In this document: piece after piece, positions 1 through 6,975 of the stretch
Numbering within the stretch: the first letter of the stretch is position 1
Layout of the letters: the number at the start of each line of letters is the position of its first letter
NCBI GenBank assembly: GCA_025056515.1
Contig: JANWWB010000192.1
Location: 1 to 6,975, forward strand
Reading direction: 5' to 3'
DNA length: 6,975 nt
Source: Anaerolineales bacterium
Lineage (GTDB): Bacteria; Chloroflexota; Anaerolineae; Anaerolineales; Villigracilaceae
Program-made: the position numbers and the translations under genes
Notes under the pieces: generated by a model
The model's input: only the letters and a program-made list of their open reading frames with translations
Databases searched by the model: none
Told to the model about the DNA's origin: nothing

Positions 1-2
1 CC

Positions 3-3000
3 CCCACTCCCCCCTCGCCGTTAGCAATCTTCTTAACGGATAAACTCCATCTCTCTATCCCAAGCATTCAAAACGTATTGGATGGCGCGCCGTTTCTCTT
101 GACCGGCGGCTTGTTGATTGTATTAGCCCTTCGCAAGTTGACTCTTCTGCCGCCAGAACCATCTTCTGCTCAAGGGAACAGCTTCGAATGGCATGCACTC
201 CGTCCACTCTGGCCTTGGTTTGCAGGCGGAATAGCGCTTTTAGGCGCGCTCTTATGGCAAATTCGATACCTCTCCTACTACAATCTGATGATCCTGGAGT
301 GGCTCCTGGCGCCGCTCTTTTTTGGGGTGGGGTTATTGCTCTGGGACATATACCGGAAAATAGATCTCTCGCCCAAAATCGGTCGCCGTGACGTTGTTTG
401 GATGTTGGGATTGTTCACACTCAGCCTACTCATCGGGGTTTATCGTCTGCAAGGCTTGCCTGACATGCTCATTGGGGACGAGGGCTCCTTTTGGCTGGCT
501 GCGCGCGATATTGCGCAAGGAAAGTTTCAGCCCCCCATCTTTGGAAGCGGCGTCTATACTTTTCCGGTTTTGAGTTCGATTGGCCAAAGCTTGGTCCTAA
601 AACTTTTTGGGATTGACCTGTGGGGGTGGCGCTTCTCGTCTGTCCTGGCAGGGGCTTTAACCGTTTTTCCGCTCTACCTGCTAGCACGTGACGCTTTTGA
701 CCGAAAGATGGCCATCACAAGCAGCCTGGTGCTGGCCACAAGCCCGTATTTTTTGGCCTTCTCTCGTCTGGGTTACAACAACATTCAAGCCCTCTTCATC
801 ACCACCCTGACCCTCTATTGGCTTTATATCGGCGCAAAACGTACGAGCGCCTTATATCTCTTCCTAGCCGGTTGCGCGGCCGGTTTTGGTTTTTACACGT
901 ATTTTGCTGCCCGCATGGCCTTGGTCATCGGTTTGCTCTTCCTAGGCAGCTTATGGTTGACGCGTACCCTCTCCTTCAGACACGTGGTTTGGAGCAGTTT
1001 CCTCCTTCTGTTTGGATTTATCTTTGTAACCACACCTTACCTGCTCTATGTCCGTCTAAACGACCCGGCAGGTATGGCCTTTAAGGTCTTCGAAAGCGTT
1101 TTTTTCAATACCTTCAACGGACGTTTATTTTTCTCAGAAGAAGAACTCACCGAAATTGCGCCTCTTTTCACCATCAGCGGCAACGAATTGTTCTATCACC
1201 CTCGTCTCTACTTGATTTTAATCGTGCGTGGCATCTTACGCACTTGGCTAGTTTTCCAAAAGCCCTGGCTGATTTCAGAGCATTTTATCGCAGCGCCTTT
1301 AGCCGGTTCAATAGGCATCATCTTCTACTTGCTAGGTTTCGGAGCGCTCTTTAGCGGCCTGCGCCAACCCCGTCGCCTATTGCTCTTGCTGTGGTACCTG
1401 GTTATTTTCTTCGGCCTGAGCGCTCTCAACACTGTGCCGCCGCGCCACACCCATATGGTGAACATCATCCCGCTCTTGGCGTTGTTGATTGCAATTGGTC
1501 TGCGCGGCGTAAGCGAGGCATTACGTTTGCTTTTCCACCTGCGCCAGCGCCTTCTACTGCCGGCAAGCGGTTTGTTGACCGCTCTTGTAGCTTTAGGAGG
1601 GCTATACGACTACTTTATCCTGATGCCACGCCGTTATACCCCGCAACCCGACCAAATTATTTCGTGGGCCGGCCTATATACCAACAACGAACGTCTAATC
1701 TATCTATACGAAACAGAAGAGGAAGCGCTCCGCACCCAGCCTTTCCTGATAAACGAATTCCGTCAAACAGTAGATTATCGCGCATTCCCTTACGACCAAT
1801 GGCATCCTTCACCAAGCTGTGATAACACCCCTTGTCTGATTTTCTACCTCCCTCATCTGCGTTCAAAAGTCGAGCCGCTTCTAAGCCAAGCCTGGGGCCA
1901 TCAACTTATCCGTCGCACTTTTTACAATCCAGATGGCATCCCTGTATTGGCTGTTGGAATGAACACTCCCTTCACCTTTGAACGCGATCGAAGTGCAGGA
2001 CAAGTATTGGCAGAATCCTATTTGCGTCCCTCGCTCCTGGTGTTAATCGCCTGCTTAGCCATCGTTTGGGGCATGATCGCTTTCTTACCCGCTTCCTTGA
2101 CCTCGCGCCTGCCGCGCCGTTTTGAGGCAATTTCCCGCTGGTTCAGCGCTCAACCCGAAGCAGCCCCCGAGACAGATTCCTCGATAATCTTTCTTGAAGA
2201 GGATTTTGAAGGAAGCAAGCCCCCCTCTCCCCCTCCCCCTGAGCCACCACCTTGGATTGAAGAAGTCTTCCCTCCAACCCAGACAAGCCTTTCCCGATTT
2301 TCGCTACAAATCCATTCTCTTCCCAAAGAAACCGGGCGAGAAATCTACGTACGTCTGTATCTACCCGCTTGGAAAATAGCGCAAGGTTGGTCAATCCACA
2401 TACCGCCGTTGGAATTCCCGGCACCGATTCCGCTTAGCACAGCAGTAGGCTCAGCCTTGCTTGCCCAAGTTTTGCTCTTGCAACAACAGATCTGGGGCGG
2501 CGTATTCTTCTACCTTCTAGCAGCAGCAGGACTAATCTTCTGGCTGTATCGGCATCCAAAATGGGGTGCTGTGTTAGTGCATCAAGTTCGGATTCGTCCA
2601 CGCGCTGAACTTGCTCTGGCTTTGTTCTTACTGATTGCCATCGCCTTCTCCCGCTTTTACGACTTGGGATATCGTGTCTACGGCTTGGAAGCAGATGAAA
2701 CGAAATGGACGGCGCAGGCCTGGCTCTCTGTGCTCTTAAATGAAAATCTGGGTGAGTTTGCCGGGATGCACTATCAATACGTGCCTCTCGATTTCTGGAT
2801 ACGGGCAGGATTCCTGCGCTTATTTGGGTTGAATTTTCTTTCGGCGCGCATCCAAAGCGCTTGTTACAGCATCTTGGCCTCTGTATTTTTGTATTTGCTG
2901 GTGCGCCGCCTAACCAACAGCCCAGCAGTCGCCTGGTTGAGCGCGGCGCTGTACGCTTTCTCTTACGTAGAACTGAATGCCAGTCACCAAGCCCTTCACA

Positions 3001-4931
3001 ACACCACCATCGAACCTTGGCTCCTTGCTTCGGTCTATTTCCTCCTTCTGGCCTTGCAGGACAACAAAATCTGGCAATATCAGGTCGTCGGCCTAGCCCT
3101 TGCGCTTGGTATGCTGACCTACGAAACTTTTTATCCAACAGTACTCACAGGCTTGGTTGGCTTGCTAGGCATCGCTTTCCACCAGCTTCGCAAACGCCAG
3201 GCCAACGCGCGACAATGGCTCAGACGCTTCTTGCTGGTCTTATGGCCGATCATCCTGGTCTATCTGACCTTTACGCAACGCTATTTGCAATCGCGGCACG
3301 GCTATCACTTCGGATGGCTTGAGACAGCAACTGAAAACGGTCAAAATTGGAGTGGAGCACTAGCCTTTCTTGGGCAAAATATCCGCCTATGGCTCAAATC
3401 GCTCTTTATGAGCGTCACCATGGACGATTCGCTCCTGCGCTGGAACGGTCCCTTTATCAGCTACTTCGTAATACCGTTTGTCGTCCTAGGATGCGTGTAT
3501 TCCATCTTCTTCCTGCGCAGGCCCTATTTCTTTCTCCTGCCTCTCTGGTATTTCTTGAACGTCCTTTCAGCGCCAATCTTGCTCGGTTCGGTTTGGCCAC
3601 GCGTGCTTTATACCAGTCTACCTCCTTTGATGATTTGGGGTGCTCTAGGACTGTGGATATTCTTCGGCGCCCTACGCGCTTGGCTCGACCCGCTACGTCC
3701 TTATCTCACCCATTTGGTCTTTGTTCTGACCTTAGGCATCATCTTTGTCAGCAATTATTCTGTCTTCATCCATAAGATTGGCGACCCCATTGACCGCGTC
3801 AAGCGACGCGAATTAGCCGACCTGACCGACGCTGCCGCCCAACAGGCCGATCTGTTGCTCTTACCCTATTTCCCTGCGCAAAACGATTCGGTTGAGCTTG
3901 AGAATCATGTTATCTTGTTCTCAGTGGCACACCTGGGCGAGCCGGTCACTGCGGCCGCTCAACGCTACGAACGCGTGCCCTACAACGATTTGCTCCTGGC
4001 CTTATGGGAAAATCGTTACCTGAAAAACATCGCCATTGTGCACGATCGAAGTGCCCGCTCGCTACAGGAAGAACGTCAGCAAGTGATGGAAACGTTCCGG
4101 CATTGCTATCCCGCCGCCCATCTGGAGAGAAGCGGTCAGTTTTTTGATGTTTACATACTAGATGAACAAACTCTCCAGAATCCACGCTGTTATGAAGCGC
4201 CGCCGCCCACGCCCATCGAACCAACCGCCGACATGAAGATACCCACCGGTCAACCCCTCACCTTCGCTTGGGAAGACAACCTGCCAACTCGCAGCGGTTT
4301 TCTCTTCACCTTGGAAAAGAAACGTCCGAATGTATACTTCCTAGAAGCGGAAGACCTCTTCACAGGAAACGGCTGGTATTGGGCATCTGAATTTGCCGCT
4401 GATTTTACTGGCAAAGGATTCTTGCTCGATAACTGGATGAGCAAGCCGGTCTCCTATACTCTCGAACTCGCTGAAGCGGGCCGCTACCGTCTGTGGGTGC
4501 GTTCGTATAAACGTGAGTACAATGATCAACAAAATTATCTCGCCGTTGGTCACAAGACCCTCCCCTTTGCAGGCAACGATATCCCGCGCAACGAATGGGT
4601 CTGGGAATCATTAGGAGTGTTCGACCTGCCTGCCGGCCCGCTTACCCTCACGATGAGCCGTTCATATGGCAACGATCCCCAGTATAGTGTCTTTATTGAT
4701 AGTCTCCTCCTCACCCCAGATCTGGTCAACCCGCCTGGTCCAGAAAGTGTTTGGTACGTTCTGCTCACGCATTCGATGGAAGGAACATCTTCTCGCCTGA
4801 CCATCCACGAAACACTCTCACCGGGACGCTATCGCTGGAATGTGCGAGTTTTTGATGGGGATAAATTGATAGACTCGGATGGCGAACTGGGCATTGTGAT
4901 GCCCCCAGTCGAATTTGAGATCATGCCATAA
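3..4931 (+). CDS. Tandem double GT-C (PMT/ArnT-like, family 39) membrane glycosyltransferase with C-terminal carbohydrate-binding-like domain; probably 5' partial
   Basis: Residues are numbered from the TTG at 78 (1617 aa). Predicted role: integral membrane transferase moving sugar from a polyprenyl-phosphate donor to an acceptor on the outer face of the membrane. Four extra helices (about 5-19, 43-62, 70-91, 106-125) lead into GT-C module 1. This module has the external-loop acidic pair D134-E135, about ten further helices, and the late 'PRHTHMVNIIP' segment (455-465). A soluble alpha/beta-looking segment (about 520-645) and a helix (652-671) follow, then a proline-rich hinge (715-725) and one or two helices (787-824). 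Module 2 repeats the plan: helix 845-858, D873-E874, helices to about 1225, 'PRVLYTSLPP' at 1174-1183, and a soluble tail (1230-1370). The C-terminus (about 1418-1548) resembles a CBM6/35-type beta-sandwich, with 'EAEDL', 'AGRYRLWVRS' and 'FIDSLLL'. Start: TTG at 78 has no Shine-Dalgarno, and the frame is open to base 3 with hydrophobic, protein-like codons, so the real start probably lies upstream. Donor and acceptor cannot be read from sequence. Single-module relatives usually run about 450-700 residues. Confidence 0.9.
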   Translation, partial: PTPPSPLAIFLTDKLHLSIPSIQNVLDGAPFLLTGGLLIVLALRKLTLLPPEPSSAQGNSFEWHALRPLWPWFAGGIALLGALLWQIRYLSYYNLMILEWLLAPLFFGVGLLLWDIYRKIDLSPKIGRRDVVWMLGLFTLSLLIGVYRLQGLPDMLIGDEGSFWLAARDIAQGKFQPPIFGSGVYTFPVLSSIGQSLVLKLFGIDLWGWRFSSVLAGALTVFPLYLLARDAFDRKMAITSSLVLATSPYFLAFSRLGYNNIQALFITTLTLYWLYIGAKRTSALYLFLAGCAAGFGFYTYFAARMALVIGLLFLGSLWLTRTLSFRHVVWSSFLLLFGFIFVTTPYLLYVRLNDPAGMAFKVFESVFFNTFNGRLFFSEEELTEIAPLFTISGNELFYHPRLYLILIVRGILRTWLVFQKPWLISEHFIAAPLAGSIGIIFYLLGFGALFSGLRQPRRLLLLLWYLVIFFGLSALNTVPPRHTHMVNIIPLLALLIAIGLRGVSEALRLLFHLRQRLLLPASGLLTALVALGGLYDYFILMPRRYTPQPDQIISWAGLYTNNERLIYLYETEEEALRTQPFLINEFRQTVDYRAFPYDQWHPSPSCDNTPCLIFYLPHLRSKVEPLLSQAWGHQLIRRTFYNPDGIPVLAVGMNTPFTFERDRSAGQVLAESYLRPSLLVLIACLAIVWGMIAFLPASLTSRLPRRFEAISRWFSAQPEAAPETDSSIIFLEEDFEGSKPPSPPPPEPPPWIEEVFPPTQTSLSRFSLQIHSLPKETGREIYVRLYLPAWKIAQGWSIHIPPLEFPAPIPLSTAVGSALLAQVLLLQQQIWGGVFFYLLAAAGLIFWLYRHPKWGAVLVHQVRIRPRAELALALFLLIAIAFSRFYDLGYRVYGLEADETKWTAQAWLSVLLNENLGEFAGMHYQYVPLDFWIRAGFLRLFGLNFLSARIQSACYSILASVFLYLLVRRLTNSPAVAWLSAALYAFSYVELNASHQALHNTTIEPWLLASVYFLLLALQDNKIWQYQVVGLALALGMLTYETFYPTVLTGLVGLLGIAFHQLRKRQANARQWLRRFLLVLWPIILVYLTFTQRYLQSRHGYHFGWLETATENGQNWSGALAFLGQNIRLWLKSLFMSVTMDDSLLRWNGPFISYFVIPFVVLGCVYSIFFLRRPYFFLLPLWYFLNVLSAPILLGSVWPRVLYTSLPPLMIWGALGLWIFFGALRAWLDPLRPYLTHLVFVLTLGIIFVSNYSVFIHKIGDPIDRVKRRELADLTDAAAQQADLLLLPYFPAQNDSVELENHVILFSVAHLGEPVTAAAQRYERVPYNDLLLALWENRYLKNIAIVHDRSARSLQEERQQVMETFRHCYPAAHLERSGQFFDVYILDEQTLQNPRCYEAPPPTPIEPTADMKIPTGQPLTFAWEDNLPTRSGFLFTLEKKRPNVYFLEAEDLFTGNGWYWASEFAADFTGKGFLLDNWMSKPVSYTLELAEAGRYRLWVRSYKREYNDQQNYLAVGHKTLPFAGNDIPRNEWVWESLGVFDLPAGPLTLTMSRSYGNDPQYSVFIDSLLLTPDLVNPPGPESVWYVLLTHSMEGTSSRLTIHETLSPGRYRWNVRVFDGDKLIDSDGELGIVMPPVEFEIMP

Positions 4932-4950
4932 CCGCATCTTGTGAGAACCC

Positions 4951-4970
4951 AATCGCTCCTCTCAGCGATT
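4951..4970 (+). other. Small perfect hairpin between the glycosyltransferase and the small membrane gene
   Basis: AATCGCT (4951-4957) pairs perfectly with AGCGATT (4964-4970) around a six-base CCTCTC loop. An outer GAG/CTC pairing is possible only across an unpaired stretch. There is no run of T after the stem, so this does not look like an intrinsic terminator. It ends 10 bases before the ATG at 4981, where a ribosome binding site would normally lie. It could influence initiation of the next gene or mark an RNA processing point, or it may be chance: a 7-bp stem is modest. Confidence 0.35.
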
Positions 4971-4980
4971 CTCTGCTTCC

Positions 4981-5376
4981 ATGCCACGCGCCCTAAAACT
5001 CTTTCGCTTCTTCCTCTGGCTGAATGCTCTCTGGAATGGCCTGCGCCTGGTTGGGACGATCCGCTTCTGGAACATCCTTAACGAATACCAAGCGCATGGT
5101 GGTGCTCTCTACCAGGCTGCTACCGGCAGTGGATGGATGCTGGTCGGATTGACGCTGATTTTCTTGCTCCGCCGACCGCGTCTCTTCGTTTGGCGCGCAG
5201 CCTTGGGTTTCCTTGTGACTTGGGAAATTTGGTTCTGGCTTGACCGGTTGTTCATCCAAGAACCCCGTGTCAATAACCTGTTCATCTTGCCCATCAATTT
5301 GCTTTGGTTGACTGTGTCTCTTCTTATCCTACTTTCGTCTCATGTTCGGAGTTACTACCATGGCCGATATATCTAA
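4981..5376 (+). CDS. Small tryptophan-rich four-helix membrane protein, function unknown
   Basis: 131 residues, no family recognised. Four hydrophobic segments are visible at about 7-27, 49-63, 68-86 and 97-119. Basic residues at the N-terminus, in the loop after helix 2 (RRPR, 64-67) and at the C-terminus predict both ends in the cytoplasm. Nine tryptophans (13, 18, 30, 52, 71, 81, 84, 86, 109) are a high share for this length, and '[10 protein letters not shown]' (81-90) puts three of them beside an acidic-basic pair in or near helix 3. The ATG at 4981 is the only plausible start: an in-frame TGA lies at 4942-4944. No Shine-Dalgarno precedes it, so translation may be leaderless-like or coupled to the upstream gene, which stops 49 bases before. 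Its end overlaps the carboxyltransferase start, which argues that it is a real translated gene and part of that operon. It does not resemble a biotin carrier or the gamma subunit of a sodium-pump decarboxylase. Confidence 0.75.
   Translation: MPRALKLFRFFLWLNALWNGLRLVGTIRFWNILNEYQAHGGALYQAATGSGWMLVGLTLIFLLRRPRLFVWRAALGFLVTWEIWFWLDRLFIQEPRVNNLFILPINLLWLTVSLLILLSSHVRSYYHGRYI
5348..5351 (+). promoter_or_regulatory. Ribosome binding site deciding the carboxyltransferase start
   Basis: GGAG lies eight bases before the ATG at 5360, inside the last codons of the small membrane gene. The earlier in-frame ATG at 5342 has only a pyrimidine-rich stretch before it. This favours 5360 as the start, giving a protein that begins [14 protein letters not shown], as expected for this family. 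Confidence 0.65.
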
Positions 5377-6910
5377 TAAGATCGAAATATTACGCCGCCT
5401 CCAAGAACGAGCTCGGCTGGGTGGAGGAGTTGAGCGAATCGAGGCGCAACACAAGAAAGGAAAACTAACCGCTCGAGAAAGATTAGACCTGCTCCTCGAC
5501 CGGGGCTCCTTTCAAGAACTGGATGCCTTCGTCGTTGGTCGCCTGGAAGCGGGAAAAACCGAGGACAAAATCTACGGCGATGGAGTCGTCACTGGCTGGG
5601 GTACGATCGATGGCCGCTTGGTCTACGTCTATGCACAAGATTTTACCGTCATGGGCGGAAGTTTGGGCGAAGCGCATGCCGCCAAAATCTGCAAAGTGCA
5701 AGATTTAGCCCTCAAGAATGGCGCACCAATCATCGGTTTAAACGACTCAGGCGGAGCACGCATCCAAGAAGGCGTCGCTTCCTTGGTGGGATACGCTTCG
5801 ATTTTCTTGCGGAACACCCTTGCTTCGGGCGTTATTCCTCAAATTACCGCCATCCTAGGTCCTTGTGCAGGCGGCGCAGTGTACTCCCCAGCCTTGACCG
5901 ATTTTATCCTCATGGCTGAAGGCACATCGAATATGTTCGTCACCGGCCCAGAGGTTGTCAAAGCAGCCACACACGAGCAAATTACTGCAGAAGAGTTAGG
6001 CGGCACTGCCGTGCATACCGAAAAATCTGGTGTTTGTCATCTTTCCGCTCCTAGCGAAGCCGATGTCCTCTACTTGATTCGTAAGTTACTTAGCTACCTA
6101 CCGCAAAACAATATGGAAGAACCGCCCTATCTCCCTCCGCGGGATGATCCTTTGCGGATGGATCAAGAGCTTGACTCGCTTGTTCCAGATGACCCGACCA
6201 AGCCCTATGACGTCAAAGAAGTTATTCAACGCATTGTCGATGATCGAGATTTCTTTGAAATTCAACCAAATTTCGCCCCAAATATTGTGATTGGCTTTGC
6301 CCGGTTGGGAGGCTATTCAGTCGGCGTGGTGGCCAATCAACCTGCGGTCTTGGCAGGTGTATTAGACATTGATGCAAGCGAAAAAGCCGCTCGCTTCGTG
6401 CGCACCTGCGACGCCTTCAACCTGCCTTTGATAACGTTGGTCGATGTCCCCGGCTTCATGCCTGGAATCGCACAAGAACACGCTGGTATCATCCGCTCCG
6501 GAGCAAAGTTACTCTACGCCTACTGCGAGGCCACCGTCCCTAAATTGACAGTCATCCTGCGCAAAGCTTATGGTGGAGCCTATATCGTCATGTCTAGTAA
6601 AGCTATGCGCGGCGACCTCAACCTCGCTTGGCCAGGGGCCGAAATTGCCGTTATGGGACCAGAAGGCGCCGTCAACATTCTCTATCGCCGGGAACTTGAG
6701 CAAGCTAAAGACCCGGAAACTTATCGAGCGCAACGCGTAGCGGAGTATCGTCAACAATTTGCCAATCCGTATATTGCCGCCGAACGCGGCTTTCTGGATG
6801 GCATCATCGAACCGCATGAAACCCGCCCTCGGCTTATTCATGCTCTGCATATGTTGCGCAACAAGCGAGATAGCAATCCCTATAAAAAACACGGGAACAT
6901 TCCTCTTTAG
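5360..6910 (+). CDS. Acyl-CoA carboxylase beta subunit (biotin-dependent carboxyltransferase, PccB/AccD5 family)
   Basis: Cytoplasmic carboxyltransferase half of an acetyl/propionyl-CoA carboxylase. It moves the carboxyl group from carboxybiotin to an acyl-CoA, giving malonyl- or methylmalonyl-CoA, and family members work as hexamers with a separate biotin carboxylase/carrier subunit. The length of 516 residues from ATG 5360 is normal, and both crotonase-fold halves are intact. N-half: [10 protein letters not shown] (129-138) and [12 protein letters not shown] (167-178), then the family stretch '[14 protein letters not shown]' and 'AEELGG'. C-half: DVPGFMPG (362-369), [14 protein letters not shown] and [15 protein letters not shown]. 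The oxyanion-type Gly-Ala pairs are present (about G172-A173 and G406-A407). The residue matching Asp422 of Streptomyces coelicolor PccB is Ile409 here, as in acetyl-CoA-accepting relatives. I therefore do not assign pccB. A methylmalonyl-CoA decarboxylase or transcarboxylase role is possible but less likely. The start at 5360 is chosen over the ATG at 5342 for its Shine-Dalgarno. The first 17 bases overlap the upstream gene, suggesting translational coupling. Confidence 0.96.
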   Translation: MADISNKIEILRRLQERARLGGGVERIEAQHKKGKLTARERLDLLLDRGSFQELDAFVVGRLEAGKTEDKIYGDGVVTGWGTIDGRLVYVYAQDFTVMGGSLGEAHAAKICKVQDLALKNGAPIIGLNDSGGARIQEGVASLVGYASIFLRNTLASGVIPQITAILGPCAGGAVYSPALTDFILMAEGTSNMFVTGPEVVKAATHEQITAEELGGTAVHTEKSGVCHLSAPSEADVLYLIRKLLSYLPQNNMEEPPYLPPRDDPLRMDQELDSLVPDDPTKPYDVKEVIQRIVDDRDFFEIQPNFAPNIVIGFARLGGYSVGVVANQPAVLAGVLDIDASEKAARFVRTCDAFNLPLITLVDVPGFMPGIAQEHAGIIRSGAKLLYAYCEATVPKLTVILRKAYGGAYIVMSSKAMRGDLNLAWPGAEIAVMGPEGAVNILYRRELEQAKDPETYRAQRVAEYRQQFANPYIAAERGFLDGIIEPHETRPRLIHALHMLRNKRDSNPYKKHGNIPL

Positions 6911-6951
6911 CTCTCTGAAGTTGTCCTACAGAAATATAACCGCCAGCTTCC

Positions 6952-6957
6952 AAGGAG
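6952..6957 (+). promoter_or_regulatory. Strong ribosome binding site for the gene at the right edge
   Basis: AAGGAG sits six bases before the ATG at 6964 and is the best Shine-Dalgarno match in the window. It is the main evidence that a gene starts at 6964, since only four codons of it are visible. Confidence 0.75.
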
Positions 6958-6963
6958 CCAACC

Positions 6964-6975
6964 ATGACAATTTCT
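6964..6975 (+). CDS. Start of a further gene, cut by the right edge
   Basis: Only ATG and three more codons (Met-Thr-Ile-Ser) are in the window, so the product cannot be identified. It follows the carboxyltransferase stop by 53 bases, on the same strand, with no terminator-like hairpin between them, so co-transcription is likely. A biotin carboxylase, biotin carrier or other acyl-CoA metabolism gene would be usual here, but that is expectation only. Confidence 0.6.

Noticed and set aside
1391..1822. Plus-strand open frame of 143 codons in another frame of the glycosyltransferase; similar frames at 2861-3322 and 3347-3775
   Set aside because: They are fully contained in the real gene, have unlikely composition and no ribosome binding site support.
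2214..2252. Frameshift or assembly error at the C-rich tract
   Set aside because: The reading frame continues without a stop on both sides into recognisable transferase sequence, so the tract is in frame as given.
2434..3138. Minus-strand open frame of 234 codons opposite the glycosyltransferase
   Set aside because: It lies wholly opposite module 2, has an Arg/Pro/Ser-rich composition with no recognisable motif, and is explained as a shadow of the conserved plus-strand frame.
105..4931. Recent duplication or assembly artefact producing two transferase modules
   Set aside because: The two halves share layout and key residues but show little direct identity, and I found no long direct repeat at the DNA level.
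4951..4980. Intrinsic terminator after the glycosyltransferase
   Set aside because: The stem is short with a mixed base content, and the following bases (CTCTGCTTCC) contain no T run.
6509..6892. Minus-strand open frame of 127 codons opposite the carboxyltransferase
   Set aside because: It overlaps the most conserved C-half motifs of the carboxyltransferase on the other strand, so it is a shadow.
6921..6940. Promoter in the gap before the last gene (TTGTCC and TATAAC)
   Set aside because: The two boxes are only about 8 bases apart, far short of the usual 16-18, so they do not form a sigma-70-type promoter.

Overview
The window holds a tightly packed run of plus-strand protein genes and looks like ordinary bacterial chromosome. 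I see no RNA gene, insertion sequence, CRISPR array or attachment site. Base composition is mid-GC and looks even across the window. Very large, multi-module, membrane-bound GT-C glycosyltransferases are, to my recollection, common in Chloroflexota (Anaerolineae and relatives). Together with a stand-alone acyl-CoA carboxylase beta subunit, this makes that group my best guess. It is an inference from protein style, not from a marker gene.

Layout: (1) From the left edge to 4931 runs a giant polytopic membrane protein of at least 1617 residues. It carries two complete, diverged GT-C (PMT/ArnT-like, 'family 39') glycosyltransferase modules in tandem, each with its own Asp-Glu motif in the first external loop. 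It ends in a beta-sandwich region that looks like a carbohydrate-binding module set inside a split Ig/FnIII-like domain. Its reading frame is open to the left edge, so the true N-terminus is probably outside the window. (2) A 49-base gap (4932-4980) contains a small perfect hairpin. (3) 4981-5376 encodes a tryptophan-rich, four-helix membrane protein of unknown function. (4) Overlapping its end by 17 bases is a biotin-dependent acyl-CoA carboxyltransferase (acetyl/propionyl-CoA carboxylase beta subunit family) at 5360-6910. It carries isoleucine at the position known to steer acyl-CoA choice. (5) After a 53-base gap with a good ribosome binding site at its end, another gene begins at 6964 and runs off the right edge.

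The spacing suggests one transcript from the small membrane gene through the carboxyltransferase and probably into the last gene. Whether the glycosyltransferase belongs to the same transcript is open: the gap is short and has no convincing terminator. The glycosyltransferase would act at the outer face of the membrane, moving sugars from polyprenyl-phosphate carriers to lipid or protein acceptors. The carboxyltransferase is cytoplasmic and makes malonyl-CoA or methylmalonyl-CoA. I see no direct functional link between the two. I did not find a clear new system. The most interesting items are the double-GT-C architecture with its nested C-terminal domain and the specificity residue of the carboxyltransferase.
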